DNA of 64,000 bases from Enterococcus sp. RIT-PI-f (GCF_001297065.1 NZ_LHOX01000018.1:124001-188000); one strand, 5' to 3'. Counted from the stretch's first letter, positions 35,064-43,755 are shown. The notes: generated by a model from the sequence alone, not told the origin. Made by a program: numbers and translations.

Positions 35064-35807
35064 ATGAAGCAATCAAGTCGTGGAATGATTGCTACGGTCC
35101 ATTATCGGGGGCGGGAAGCTTTCGATGAAACACTTGTGATGTCGCTGCTTGATTTTTTGAGTATACGATTCGCAGAGGTCTTCTTTACCATATCTGACGC
35201 AACAAATGACGAACTTGTTCGCATGCTGCAAGCTGACGACAGGTGCAAAACATTGATGATTGCAGCCAAAGGTGCTGGTGACGCAAGAAGAAGAGCTGTA
35301 ACTGCAGCGAAGGCTGAATGTCCAAATTTGTCATCCTTTCAGCTTTGTGATTTTGACCGGTTGCTTACGTGGTATGACTATTTTCCAGATGAGCTCTCGC
35401 ACATGAGTCGTCTGCCTGTAGAGAAAGATACCTACTGTATCTTGGGCAGAACGCCAGACGCATTTGATAGTCATCCTTATGCTTGGCGTGTGACCGAATC
35501 ATTGGTCAATCAAGTGGCTGAAAAGCTTTTCCAAATCGATCATGTGGATATCACTGCAGGCAGTGAAATATTCGCAACGTCATTGATTGATATTTTTTTA
35601 AGAGATAATCGGGGCAGGTTAAATGATGGAGAGTGGCCGCGCATTGTATTGGCAAATGGAGGCAAATTGACCTATCAGGCTTGTGATGGGTTATGCTATG
35701 CTTCTCGTAACCATGATGGGATGTCAGATGACCCGGCAAGACAATTGACGGAAAGGCTGCAAATAGCGGCAGCAATCACGCAATCACTATATGATGAAAG
35801 AAGGTAA
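35064..35807 (+). CDS. Uncharacterised protein between thyA and folA, possibly GT-A glycosyltransferase-like
   Basis: 247 residues, no signal peptide or membrane span. I do not recognise a named family. Segments such as GAGDARRRAVTAAKAE, CDFDRLLTW (a DxD-like site), DTYCILGRTPDAFDSHPYA and VDITAGSEIFA resemble uncharacterised bacterial proteins with a nucleotide-sugar-transferase-like (GT-A) layout; this is a recollection of pattern, not a search. Start ATG 35064 has GGAGGTG 7-8 bases upstream. The gene lies 44 bases after thyA and 6 bases before folA, so it is surely co-transcribed with folate genes, yet nothing in it resembles a folate enzyme. Confidence 0.6.
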   Translation: MKQSSRGMIATVHYRGREAFDETLVMSLLDFLSIRFAEVFFTISDATNDELVRMLQADDRCKTLMIAAKGAGDARRRAVTAAKAECPNLSSFQLCDFDRLLTWYDYFPDELSHMSRLPVEKDTYCILGRTPDAFDSHPYAWRVTESLVNQVAEKLFQIDHVDITAGSEIFATSLIDIFLRDNRGRLNDGEWPRIVLANGGKLTYQACDGLCYASRNHDGMSDDPARQLTERLQIAAAITQSLYDERR

Positions 35808-35813
35808 TCACAG

Positions 35814-36302
35814 ATGTTGATCGCACTATGGGCACAAGACAACCAAGGATTGATTGGTGAAAATGGCACGTTGCCGTGGCATTTACCCAATGATTTGAAA
35901 TTTTTCAAGGAACAGACCATTCATAACACCATTATTATGGGTCGAAAAACCTTTGAAGGGATGGATCGACGACCATTGCCGCAACGGACAACCATCGTTT
36001 TGACAAAGGATCCTTCCTATCAGGCAGAAGGTGTTTTGGTGATGCATGATCGAGAAGAGGTTCTGGCTTATGCCAACGCACAGGATCACCCGGTATTTCT
36101 GACTGGTGGAGCGGGTGTCTTCAAGACGATGATCGACGATTGTGATCAATTGTATCGAACAGTGATCGATGAACGTTTTACAGGCGATGTTTTCTTCCCA
36201 GCTATCGATTGGGAAAAATGGCAATTGACCAAAACGATTCCAGGCATTGTCGATGACCGCAATAAATATCGACATCGATTTGAATTTTATCAGAAAAAAT
36301 AA
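35814..36302 (+). CDS. folA: Dihydrofolate reductase
   Basis: 162 residues, the usual chromosomal size. N-terminal LIALWAQDNQGLIGENGTLPWHLPNDLKFF contains Trp22 and the catalytic acid Asp27; NADPH-binding MGRKTFEGM and FLTGGAGVF follow. Reduces dihydrofolate to tetrahydrofolate and is the trimethoprim target. The ribosome site AGAAGGT lies in the end of the preceding gene; the gap is 6 bases. Ends at a bidirectional terminator facing the hemolysin III gene. Confidence 0.96.
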   Translation: MLIALWAQDNQGLIGENGTLPWHLPNDLKFFKEQTIHNTIIMGRKTFEGMDRRPLPQRTTIVLTKDPSYQAEGVLVMHDREEVLAYANAQDHPVFLTGGAGVFKTMIDDCDQLYRTVIDERFTGDVFFPAIDWEKWQLTKTIPGIVDDRNKYRHRFEFYQKK

Positions 36303-36350
36303 AAAGAGCCGAAGATTTCTCAACGTTGAGAAATCTTTGGCCCTTTTTAT
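36301..36350. terminator. Bidirectional terminator between folA and the hemolysin III family gene
   Basis: GCCGAAGATTTCTCAAC (36308-36324) pairs with GTTGAGAAATCTTTGGC (36325-36341; one G-T type mismatch), with A-rich sequence on the left and CCTTTTT on the right. Confidence 0.85.
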
Positions 36351-36360
36351 ATCTGTATCA

Positions 36361-37014
36361 TCAAGTAAAGAATAAGACGGAGAAGAACATCAATCCAGCA
36401 CCTAACATCACGAATAAATGCCAAACCACATGCATGAACCGCACATTCTTCAAACTATAAAATAGCGCACCTACTGTATAAGAAACCCCGCCGCTGGCGA
36501 GTAAAAAAGTGCCCCAAAAACCGAGGTTTTCAATCAAGGGTTTGAAGGCGATCACACATAGCCAACCCATGACAATATAAATCATCGTAGAAACTTTCGA
36601 CACTGTTTCTTTCTTGTGCAAGGTCAACGATTTATAGACGATGCCGCTAATAGCCAACAACCAGATCAAAATGAACAGTGACCAGCCTAACCATCCCTGG
36701 ATACTAAGTAGACAAAAAGGCGTATAACTGCCGGCGATTAATAGAAAAATCGACGCATGATCAAACACTTGGAAGACTTTTTTTGCACGAGTGAACATCA
36801 GACTGTGAAAGAGTGTAGAAAACAAAAAAAGCAAGATCATCATTGAACCATAGATTGCGTAAGAAACAAGATGGATCGGCGAACCTAAGCGGGCACCTTT
36901 GACTAGCAGAATCACCAATCCTGCTACACTCAAGCCAAAGCCAATGCCGTGGGTCACGGCGTTCAATACTTCGTTGAGAATCAAATATTTACGACTAAAT
37001 TTCATGTGCTGCAT
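36361..37014 (-). CDS. Hemolysin III / PAQR family membrane protein
   Basis: 217 residues with seven predicted membrane spans. Conserved family positions are visible: NAVTHGIGFGLSV in the first span, LFHSLMF in the third and VVWHLFVMLGA in the last, giving the metal-binding Asp/His set typical of PAQR proteins. Bacterial members are called hemolysin III or YqfA; a role in membrane energetics or lipid metabolism has been suggested, and toxin function is doubtful. AGAAGGACGG precedes ATG 37014. Its promoter overlaps that of degV. Confidence 0.88.
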   Translation of the reverse strand: MQHMKFSRKYLILNEVLNAVTHGIGFGLSVAGLVILLVKGARLGSPIHLVSYAIYGSMMILLFLFSTLFHSLMFTRAKKVFQVFDHASIFLLIAGSYTPFCLLSIQGWLGWSLFILIWLLAISGIVYKSLTLHKKETVSKVSTMIYIVMGWLCVIAFKPLIENLGFWGTFLLASGGVSYTVGALFYSLKNVRFMHVVWHLFVMLGAGLMFFSVLFFT

Positions 37015-37063
37015 ATGACACCGTCCTTCTAAATCAAAATTAGATGAAAAAAATTTTTCTCTC

Positions 37064-37080
37064 TGTTATACTAAGTATAA
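37064..37080. promoter_or_regulatory. Overlapping divergent promoters in a 15-base palindrome
   Basis: TTATACTAAGTATAA (37066-37080) is a 7+1+7 palindrome. On the plus strand TGT-TATACT (37064-37072) is an extended -10 for degV. On the minus strand TATACT (37079-37074) is a -10 for the hemolysin III gene. The two -10 hexamers overlap head to head, so the promoters should exclude each other. -35 matches are weak on both sides. Confidence 0.5.
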
Positions 37081-37137
37081 ATGGTCTATGGTTATTTTAC
37101 CACGAAAAAAGACTTGAATTGAAGAAAGAGTGAATAT

Positions 37138-37983
37138 ATGATGGCAAAACTTAAAATTGTGACCGATTCTTCTTGTACCATGACGCCCACTGTTCGCGAC
37201 GAATTGGCGATCCATGTTGTACCGCTTTCTGTCATGATCGATGGTGTCGTTTATCCAGATGATGAAACGTTACCAGGCGAGAAATTCATGCAGATGATGA
37301 GTCAAGCCAAAGAATTACCTAAAACCAGCCAACCACCGATTGGTCATTTTGTAGAATTGTTTGATGAACTTGGGAAAGATGGCAGTGAGGTATTGGCGAT
37401 CCATATGACGAAAGGGTTAAGCGGTACTGTTGAAGCGGCCCGTCAAGCGAGCCAATTGTCTAAAGCAAATGTGACGGTCATTGATAGTGACACCACCGAT
37501 CAGGCCTTAGCCTTTCAGGTGATTCGGGCTGCTGAACTTGCGCAAGCAGGCAAAACCTTGGCTGAGGTGCTGCCGGAAGTTGAACGGGTACGGAATAATA
37601 CCAAACTGTTTATTGGCGTATCAACATTAGAAAATTTGGTCAAAGGTGGCCGCATCAGTCGAGCAAAAGGATTATTGTCAAGTCTGTTGAATATGAAAGT
37701 CATCATGGATTTCGACCATTCAGAGTTGATTCCTATCATCAAAGGACGAGGGGCAAAAACCTTCAACAAATGGTTCGAAGAGTTAAAAAACGAATTGCAG
37801 CATTTACCGAAAGTCACGAAGATTGGTATCTCCCATGCGGATGGCTTAGAGATCACTGAGCGATTCAAACGAGAACTGCAAGAAGCGTTTCCTGATTTAG
37901 ATATTCCTTTGCTGCATACGACCCCAATCATTGCTACGCATACGGGTAAAGGGGCTTTTGCCATTACTTACAGCACTGAATAA
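37138..37983 (+). CDS. DegV family fatty-acid-binding protein
   Basis: 281 residues. DegV fold marks: IVTDSSCTM at the start, the lipid headgroup-binding LPKTSQPPIGHF (TSQPP), SGTVEAARQAS, and near the C-terminus IIATHTGKGAFAI. DegV/FakB proteins bind a fatty acid for phosphorylation by FakA; whether this one serves as FakB or as a paralogue cannot be told. Two ATG codons in tandem (37138, 37141) share a GAAAGAG ribosome site. Own promoter and terminator. Confidence 0.92.
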   Translation: MMAKLKIVTDSSCTMTPTVRDELAIHVVPLSVMIDGVVYPDDETLPGEKFMQMMSQAKELPKTSQPPIGHFVELFDELGKDGSEVLAIHMTKGLSGTVEAARQASQLSKANVTVIDSDTTDQALAFQVIRAAELAQAGKTLAEVLPEVERVRNNTKLFIGVSTLENLVKGGRISRAKGLLSSLLNMKVIMDFDHSELIPIIKGRGAKTFNKWFEELKNELQHLPKVTKIGISHADGLEITERFKRELQEAFPDLDIPLLHTTPIIATHTGKGAFAITYSTE

Positions 37984-38000
37984 AAGGTATTGGACTTAGA

Positions 38001-38033
38001 AACGATTCGTTGACACACGAATCGTTTTTTTTT
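38001..38033 (+). terminator. Intrinsic terminator after degV-type gene
   Basis: AACGATTCGT (38001-38010) pairs with ACGAATCGTT (38017-38026), followed by TTTTTTT. Confidence 0.9.
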
Positions 38034-38098
38034 ATTCTTATGTTTCGTTTATAGTCTGCCGAATAAAAAGAATACTGCTAGGCATTTGATGAGAATTT

Positions 38099-38107
38099 TG
38101 TTAAAAT
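38099..38107 (+). promoter_or_regulatory. Candidate extended -10 promoter of the SGNH hydrolase operon
   Basis: TGT directly before TAAAAT (38102-38107), 31 bases before the gene start, with no good -35. Confidence 0.35.
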
Positions 38108-38137
38108 AGCAAAGATTACAAGTAAGGGGTTTGGCAA

Positions 38138-39115
38138 ATGTTGAAATGGAAAAAACTAGGTATATATTTGATGACAGTGGGATTGATTGCCTGTGCAACT
38201 GGTTTCTTCTTTCATTTTTTGATTCCAAAAGCTGCGCCTTTATTGTCTCCTAGCGGTCAGCTTGCTGCCAATGATGCGGCCAAAGAAACGATAGAATACG
38301 TGGCCTTAGGTGATTCGCTAACTGAAGGGGTCGGTGACGAGACCGCTCGCGGCGGATTTGTACCAATCGTAGCCGGTGATCTGCAAGATCGCTATGGGTT
38401 AACGAATTTAGTCACACACAATTATGGTGTTGCCGGTGAACGCAGCGATCAAATATTGAAACGGGTCAAGAACGATGAAGATTTGCGGGGGGATTTGGCT
38501 GACGCTGATTTGGTTACCTTGACAGTAGGGGGGAATGACGTGTTAAAAGTCATCCAGTCTAAGTTTTTCGGTTTAAGTATTGATTCTTTTACTGAACCAA
38601 TGGCCGATTATACGGAAAGAATGACTGAGCTATTCAGTCAAATTCGTTCTTTGAATGAGGATGCCCCCATCTATGTGCTGGGGATTTACAATCCGTTTTA
38701 TTTAAACTTTCCTGAAATCACTGATATGCAAACGATCATCGATAATTGGAATGCACAAACGGACAGCTTTATCCAACAACAAACGAATGCATATTTTATT
38801 CCAATCAATGATCTATTATATAAAGGTTTAAGCGACGAAGTCGGTATCGCGGATACGGAAGAGGACGAGGCCGAAAGCACAACCACCAGCAGTTCCTCTG
38901 CGGATGCAGAAACGTCCGCTTCTGCTGGGACAACGGACAGTACTTCTTCCAGCGATAGCCAAGAAACGATCACCAATAATATCACCAACAATGTCTTGTA
39001 TGAAGGCGATCGGTTCCACCCCAATAATCTAGGGTATCAATTGATGGCCAATGCGGTCAGAGATGAATTGATCAAAACACAAGACAAATGGCTGGTACAG
39101 GAGGAATCAAAATGA
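38138..39115 (+). CDS. Secreted or membrane-anchored SGNH/GDSL hydrolase (YpmR-like)
   Basis: 325 residues. One N-terminal membrane span or signal anchor (about 9-32), then an SGNH hydrolase domain with block I VALGDSLTEGVGD (catalytic Ser), block III TVGGNDVL and block V GDRFHPNNLGY (catalytic Asp-His). A Ser/Thr/Glu/Ala-rich insertion of about 45 residues (around 245-290) of low complexity precedes block V; it is probably a flexible loop and may be variable between strains. Likely an outer-face lipase or esterase of unknown substrate. AAGGGG precedes ATG 38138. First gene of a cluster with YpmS, msrA and YozE. Confidence 0.9.
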   Translation: MLKWKKLGIYLMTVGLIACATGFFFHFLIPKAAPLLSPSGQLAANDAAKETIEYVALGDSLTEGVGDETARGGFVPIVAGDLQDRYGLTNLVTHNYGVAGERSDQILKRVKNDEDLRGDLADADLVTLTVGGNDVLKVIQSKFFGLSIDSFTEPMADYTERMTELFSQIRSLNEDAPIYVLGIYNPFYLNFPEITDMQTIIDNWNAQTDSFIQQQTNAYFIPINDLLYKGLSDEVGIADTEEDEAESTTTSSSSADAETSASAGTTDSTSSSDSQETITNNITNNVLYEGDRFHPNNLGYQLMANAVRDELIKTQDKWLVQEESK

Positions 39116-39759
39116 AATCCAATGAAAAGAAGCCGGAACCCAAAACACTCGTTAAGCAAGATAAAACAATCAATTACTGGAAAATTGCTTTTCTGGTCCT
39201 AGCAGGACTATTAATAGGGACGACCGTCTTTTTTGCCTCAAGAATTTTTCAACAAAGGGAAAGTGGTCTGAACGAAAGCACTGAATTGGTGCAGCGGGAA
39301 GGCAGCCCAGTTTTGACGGTCAACAGCAATAAAAGTCAGGTCAATCAATTGATTGATTTTTACCTGTCAGACTTCCAAAAAGGACAGGATGTCACGTATG
39401 ATTTTGAATTGCGGAATGAAGCCTTGCTGACTGGTGAGTTTCAAGTATTGGGTTTTCCGATCACATTTTATTTATACTTTGACCCTTATGTGACTGAAGA
39501 AGGCAACGTCCAATTAAAAGCGAAAAGTTTGTCGATCGGTACATTAGATCTGCCAACGAGCGAAGTCTTGAAAATGATCAAACGCAGTTTTAAATTTCCG
39601 GAATGGATAGAGGTCAATGCGGATGAGCAAGTCATTCTGATTCGCTTAGACCAATTTAGAATGCAAAATGGCTTATTTATCAAAGCCAATAAAATCAATC
39701 TGGTGGATGATGAGATTCAAATGAGTCTTTATCTACCAGCTGAATCGGAGGATGAATAA
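39112..39759 (+). CDS. YpmS family (DUF2140) membrane protein
   Basis: 215 residues with a short cytoplasmic N-terminus, one membrane span (about 19-39) and an outer domain. The sequences [28 protein letters not shown] and [16 protein letters not shown] fit DUF2140/YpmS, which commonly accompanies the YpmR-type hydrolase. Function unknown. Start ATG 39112 overlaps the previous stop by 4 bases (ATGA) and has AGGAGGA upstream. Confidence 0.85.
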   Translation: MKSNEKKPEPKTLVKQDKTINYWKIAFLVLAGLLIGTTVFFASRIFQQRESGLNESTELVQREGSPVLTVNSNKSQVNQLIDFYLSDFQKGQDVTYDFELRNEALLTGEFQVLGFPITFYLYFDPYVTEEGNVQLKAKSLSIGTLDLPTSEVLKMIKRSFKFPEWIEVNADEQVILIRLDQFRMQNGLFIKANKINLVDDEIQMSLYLPAESEDE

Positions 39760-40280
39760 TGGAAAGAGCGATATTTGCAGGTGGTTGTTTTTGGTGCATG
39801 ATCCAACCTTTTGATGAATTAGATGGAATCGAGTCGATTTTTTCGGGTTATACAGCAGGCCACACCAAAAATCCCACGTATCAAGAAGTCAAGAGTCATC
39901 AAACTGGCCATACAGAAGCAGTGGAAATCATCTTTGATCCAGAAAAAATCAGTTTTGATGATTTATTGACGATTTATTGGCAGCAAACAGATCCTACTGA
40001 TGCTTTTGGGCAATTTGAGGATCGAGGAGATAATTATCGTCCGGTGATTTTTTATTTCAATGACGAACAGCAGCAAACGGCATTGGCAAGTAAAGCCGCA
40101 CTGCAAGCGAGTGGCAGATTCACTGAGCCGATTGTCACGGCAATCGAGCCAGCGCAGCCTTTTTATTTGGCTGAAGATGAACATCAAGACTACTACAAAA
40201 AGAATCCTGAGAATTTTGCCCGCAATCATGCCCGCCGTGCAGCATTTTTAGCGGATCACTGGGATGAAGCCCATGCGTAA
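39759..40280 (+). CDS. msrA: Peptide methionine sulfoxide reductase MsrA
   Basis: 173 residues. The active-site motif AGGCFWCM near the N-terminus supplies catalytic Cys10 (with Cys13), followed by [19 protein letters not shown] and [12 protein letters not shown]. Reduces the S-form of methionine sulfoxide in proteins with thioredoxin. No MsrB domain is fused, and no msrB gene is next to it. The ATG at 39759 overlaps the upstream stop by one base (TAATG), with a GGAGG ribosome site inside the end of the YpmS gene. Confidence 0.96.
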   Translation: MERAIFAGGCFWCMIQPFDELDGIESIFSGYTAGHTKNPTYQEVKSHQTGHTEAVEIIFDPEKISFDDLLTIYWQQTDPTDAFGQFEDRGDNYRPVIFYFNDEQQQTALASKAALQASGRFTEPIVTAIEPAQPFYLAEDEHQDYYKKNPENFARNHARRAAFLADHWDEAHA

Positions 40281-40494
40281 GAGCTTTTATAGTTACTTAA
40301 TGGCGGTCAAAGGGCCAAGTCATACGGACGAAGCGCAGATTTTTGCTACCCATGCCAGTCATGATATTCAGTTTCCTAAACATACTGATGATTATGAAGA
40401 AATCTCTTCCTATTTGGAACTCAGTGTGGACTATTTGCCTTCAATGGATATCTTCGATCGGATATGGGCTGATTATACGGAAAACAATCGCTAA
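40273..40494 (+). CDS. YozE family (UPF0346) protein
   Basis: 73 residues. [12 protein letters not shown] at the N-terminus, [19 protein letters not shown] and a final [10 protein letters not shown] match the YozE/UPF0346 family, small helical proteins of unknown function. Start ATG 40273 is preferred because family members begin MxKSFYxYL and GGGATGAAG precedes it; ATG 40264 is in frame. Overlaps the end of msrA by 8 bases. Confidence 0.88.
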   Translation: MRKSFYSYLMAVKGPSHTDEAQIFATHASHDIQFPKHTDDYEEISSYLELSVDYLPSMDIFDRIWADYTENNR

Positions 40495-40511
40495 ACAAAG
40501 GAGGCAACAAG

Positions 40512-41939
40512 ATGAAAGGAATCTCAACGAGCCGCTATTTTATTTCGCTTGCCAGTGTGGCGATTTTAGCAGGCGGTGGTGTCTATATCTGGCAACAGGC
40601 TGAACAACAGTCCGCTGCAACAGTTGTGGAAGAAACACAGACAGAAGAGAGCGGGATCGCGAAAATAGAACAACTTTTTGAACAGATCAAAGGCAATTAT
40701 TACCAAGAAGTCGATGAAAATGCCTTGATCGAAGGGGCACTTCAGGGCATGACAGACGCACTGGATGACCCTTATACGACGTATTTGAGCGAGTCTGCTG
40801 CAGATGAATTAGATCAGTCTTTATCTGGAAGTTTTGAAGGAATCGGCGCCACTTTGTCATTGGTTGATGAATATCCTGAGATTGCCCAAGCACCAATCAA
40901 AAACACACCTGCCGAAAAGAGCGGCTTACGCATGGGGGATCGCATTTTAAAGGTAGATGGAGAAGATACCCAAGGGCAAACCTTGTCAGAAGTAGTTGCA
41001 AAGATTCGCGGAGAAAAAGGATCTAAAGTGACCTTGACCTTGCAAAGAGAGAAAGAAACCTTCGATGTGACGCTTACGAGAGATACGATTCCGATAGAAA
41101 CGGTCCATGGTGAGATTGCTGCAGAAAATGCAGCGATCGGCAAAATTGAGATCACATCATTTGGCGAGGAAACAGCAGGGGAATTAAAAGAGGTGATCAC
41201 TGCGCTAAGAAGTGAAGGTGCCACCTCATTTGTTCTGGACGTGCGGCAAAATCCAGGCGGATTGTTGGATCAGGTTCAGATCATGGCAAGTATGTTTTTG
41301 ACAGACGGCCAAACGATCGTTAAATTTGCCAGTAACGCAGGAGTGATCAGCGAGACCAAAGCCAGCGAAACATTGGATGCAGGATTCAAAGTCACTGAAC
41401 CAGTCGTTGTGCTAGTAGATGGCGGCAGTGCCTCGGCTTCTGAGATTTTTGCAGCGGCGTTGCAAGAATCGGCTGGGATTCCGATCGTAGGCACAGAAAC
41501 CTTTGGCAAAGGAACCGTGCAAAATATCAAAGATTTGGGCGATAACAGCGAGTTGAAAATGACGATCATGAAATGGTTGACGCCCAATGAAGAATGGGTC
41601 AATGAGCAGGGTGTCATGCCTGATTATGAGGCAGATTATCCGGCATATGCTTACCTAGCGCCATTGCCCCGAGACAATGCGTTAAAAGCCGGGCAAAGTT
41701 CGGATGCGGTCAGCAACCTCAATCAATTCCTAGCGGCGTTAGGATATGATACAGAAGGCGATACCTTTAATGATCAGACAGCAGCGGCTGTGACTGCTTT
41801 TCAAAAGAAAATGTCGCTTACTGAAAGTGGCGAAGTCGATGCAGAAACGGCGCAAGCAATCGAACAGGCTGTAACAGAAAAAATCAAAGCTGAGGATCCG
41901 GCATATCTCAAAGCGTTGTCCTTGTTGGCTGAAGATTGA
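40512..41939 (+). CDS. S41 family carboxy-terminal processing protease (CtpA/CtpB-like)
   Basis: 475 residues. One N-terminal membrane anchor (about 11-28), a PDZ domain (about 95-175, with GIGATLS and GLRMGDRILKVDG), and the S41 protease core with the Ser308-Lys333 pair (GGSASASEI and FGKGTVQ, spaced 25 as in Prc). A peptidoglycan-binding domain of the helical type (about 395-465, ALKAGQSSDAVSNLNQFLAALGY) forms the C-terminus and should bring the enzyme to the wall. Ribosome site AAAGGAGG. Next to signal peptidase I, which suggests joint work in secreted-protein maturation. Confidence 0.93.
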   Translation: MKGISTSRYFISLASVAILAGGGVYIWQQAEQQSAATVVEETQTEESGIAKIEQLFEQIKGNYYQEVDENALIEGALQGMTDALDDPYTTYLSESAADELDQSLSGSFEGIGATLSLVDEYPEIAQAPIKNTPAEKSGLRMGDRILKVDGEDTQGQTLSEVVAKIRGEKGSKVTLTLQREKETFDVTLTRDTIPIETVHGEIAAENAAIGKIEITSFGEETAGELKEVITALRSEGATSFVLDVRQNPGGLLDQVQIMASMFLTDGQTIVKFASNAGVISETKASETLDAGFKVTEPVVVLVDGGSASASEIFAAALQESAGIPIVGTETFGKGTVQNIKDLGDNSELKMTIMKWLTPNEEWVNEQGVMPDYEADYPAYAYLAPLPRDNALKAGQSSDAVSNLNQFLAALGYDTEGDTFNDQTAAAVTAFQKKMSLTESGEVDAETAQAIEQAVTEKIKAEDPAYLKALSLLAED

Positions 41940-41962
41940 TTTGAAAAAGGGAGGGAACTGCA

Positions 41963-42511
41963 ATGACAACTGAACATCAGTGGCGTGATCGTTTTTGGCT
42001 GCTCTTCAAATATGCCTTGATCGCTTTTGCAACTGCTTTTTTGATTCGTGCGTTTTTGTTGATTCCTGTCCCAGTTTCAGGCAACTCGATGGAAGGCACA
42101 TTACAACAAGGAGATATGGTGATCATTGAGAAGATTTCGCCAATTCGTCGCTTCGATGTGGTTGTCTTTCAAATGCCAGATGGGTCAACCTATATCAAAC
42201 GGGTGATCGGTATGCCAGGCGATTCTGTGAGGTATGAGGCCGATCAGTTGTACATCAATGACGAACCTGTTGAAGAGCCTTTCTTAGCAAAAAACCGCAA
42301 CAATGATCACGAAACAGCGTCTTACACGAATGATTTTGATTTAGAATCTCTGTTGGGTGTAGAAAAACTCGGAAAAGACAGCTATTTTGTGATTGGTGAC
42401 AATCGCAGAGCGTCAAAAGACAGCCGCTCCTTTGGGCCGATTTCTGGAGATGCCATTTTGGGCAACGCGCGCTTTGTCTATTATCCTTTCTCACATATTC
42501 GCTTCATTTGA
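41963..42511 (+). CDS. lepB: Signal peptidase I
   Basis: 182 residues with one N-terminal membrane span (about 13-35), the single-span Gram-positive type. Box B SGNSMEGT carries the catalytic Ser42 and box D YIKRVIGMPGD the catalytic Lys79; box E GDNRRASKDSR is complete. Cleaves signal peptides on the outer face of the membrane. GGGAGGG lies 6-7 bases upstream of ATG 41963, and the gap from the protease gene is 23 bases. Confidence 0.96.
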   Translation: MTTEHQWRDRFWLLFKYALIAFATAFLIRAFLLIPVPVSGNSMEGTLQQGDMVIIEKISPIRRFDVVVFQMPDGSTYIKRVIGMPGDSVRYEADQLYINDEPVEEPFLAKNRNNDHETASYTNDFDLESLLGVEKLGKDSYFVIGDNRRASKDSRSFGPISGDAILGNARFVYYPFSHIRFI

Positions 42512-42526
42512 TTGTTTTATCTGTTG

Positions 42527-42569
42527 GAAAGCCTCCTAATCAAAACGATGTTTTGGTTAGGAGGCTTTC
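42527..42569. terminator. Long hairpin after lepB without a T run
   Basis: GAAAGCCTCCTAATCAAAA (42527-42545) pairs with TTTTGGTTAGGAGGCTTTC (42551-42569) almost perfectly across a 5-base loop. The 3' side continues CGTCAAATT rather than a T run, so termination may rely on the T residues within the stem or be inefficient. Confidence 0.6.
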
Positions 42570-42888
42570 GTCAAATTCTGCCGATCTTTGCTTTTTCTTA
42601 AGAAAGGATCGCGAGCGTATGGTTGGTCATTCAAAAAAACAATAGGACACATCTGTCAATGAAAGGGCTAAATCACTATCTATTCGCCGGTCAACTTGCT
42701 GATCAAATGATGAAAGAATATTGGTGAATCATGATTCTGTTATAGACGAATGCCCTTGAAACCCGTATAATATCAACGGACAAGAGAATATCGGCGTAAG
42801 CTGATAGCGATCTCAGCACAACGCACATCTGCAAGATAAAAGTTCTTGCGTTTTGGCTGATGTGCCTGAAAGAGAAGGAGGATATACC
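42570..42888 (+). other. Long intergenic region and rbgA leader
   Basis: About 320 bases without a gene. Bases 42570-42740 show no feature I can identify. A good promoter (TAGACG 42743-42748, 17 bases, TATAAT 42766-42771) starts a leader of about 110 bases that can fold: GCTGA (42800-42804) with TCAGC (42813-42817), and GCACATC (42823-42829) with GATGTGC (42859-42865) enclosing GCAAGA (42831-42836) with TCTTGC (42844-42849). A second GCTGA at 42856-42860 could compete for TCAGC 42813-42817. Confidence 0.5.
42743..42771 (+). promoter_or_regulatory. Promoter of the rbgA-rnhB-dprA group
   Basis: TAGACG (42743-42748), 17-base spacer, consensus TATAAT (42766-42771). Transcription would start near 42778, 111 bases before rbgA. 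Confidence 0.65.
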
Positions 42889-43755
42889 ATGACGATTCAA
42901 TGGTTTCCGGGTCATATGGCAAAAGCCAGACGTGAAGTCAGTGAAAAACTAAAATTTGTTGATATCGTCTTCGAATTGGTTGATGCAAGGTTACCTATTT
43001 CATCACGCAATCCGATGCTGGATCAATTATTACAACAAAAACCGCGGTTGATTTTGATCAACAAAGCCGATTTGGCTGATCCGCAGCAAACCAAACATTG
43101 GGTTGCCTATTTTAAAAAGCAAGGGTATGTTGCATTGGCAATCAATGCGCAAGATAACCAAGGGATCAAAGGCATCGTGCCTGCAGCCAAAGAAGTCTTG
43201 CAAGAAAAAATCGCCCGCGACAAAGCAAGAGGATTAAAACCTCGCGCAATCCGCGCCATGGTGATCGGTATTCCGAATGTAGGTAAATCAACCTTGATGA
43301 ACCGTCTTGTTGGCAAGAAAATCGCCCAAACAGGAAATAAACCTGGTGTCACGAAAGGACAGCAGTGGTTGCGCTTTGGCAATGAGGTCGAATTATTGGA
43401 TACTCCAGGGATCCTATGGCCGAAATTTGAAGATCCTGAAATTGGCAAACGGTTGGCATTGACGGGTGCGATCAAAGATCAATTGATCCATTTAGATGAT
43501 ATCGCTTTGTATGGACTCGATTTTTTTGCCCGTTATTATCCAGATAAGATTGCTCTTCGCTACAATTTGACACCAGAAGAAGCAGCATTGTTGGCGCCAG
43601 AACTTTTGATGAAAATCACCCAAAAAAGAGGGCACAAAGACAACTATGATCGCGGTGCTGAACTCGTTGTCTTTGATATACGCCAAGGAAAGCTAGGGCG
43701 GTATACTTTAGATCGTTTAGAGGAGTTAGATGAGGCAGATGACACAGTCGATTAA
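42889..43755 (+). CDS. rbgA: Ribosome biogenesis GTPase RbgA (YlqF)
   Basis: 288 residues. Opens with [13 protein letters not shown] as all RbgA/YlqF proteins do, and shows the circularly permuted GTPase order: G4 NKADL (about 60) before G1 [14 protein letters not shown] (about 129) and G3 DTPGI. A C-terminal helical domain follows. Needed for late assembly of the 50S subunit. Start ATG 42889 has AGAAGGAGG at 42872-42880 with 8 bases spacing. rnhB overlaps its last 26 bases. Confidence 0.97.
   Translation: MTIQWFPGHMAKARREVSEKLKFVDIVFELVDARLPISSRNPMLDQLLQQKPRLILINKADLADPQQTKHWVAYFKKQGYVALAINAQDNQGIKGIVPAAKEVLQEKIARDKARGLKPRAIRAMVIGIPNVGKSTLMNRLVGKKIAQTGNKPGVTKGQQWLRFGNEVELLDTPGILWPKFEDPEIGKRLALTGAIKDQLIHLDDIALYGLDFFARYYPDKIALRYNLTPEEAALLAPELLMKITQKRGHKDNYDRGAELVVFDIRQGKLGRYTLDRLEELDEADDTVD

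Noticed and set aside
36361-37014. Hemolysin III as a virulence toxin
   Set aside because: The family is a widespread seven-span PAQR membrane protein found in harmless bacteria; the name is historical.
42527-42569. lepB-rbgA hairpin as a transposon end or riboswitch
   Set aside because: It is a simple near-perfect stem of the type used in terminators. No direct repeats flank it and no known aptamer features are seen.
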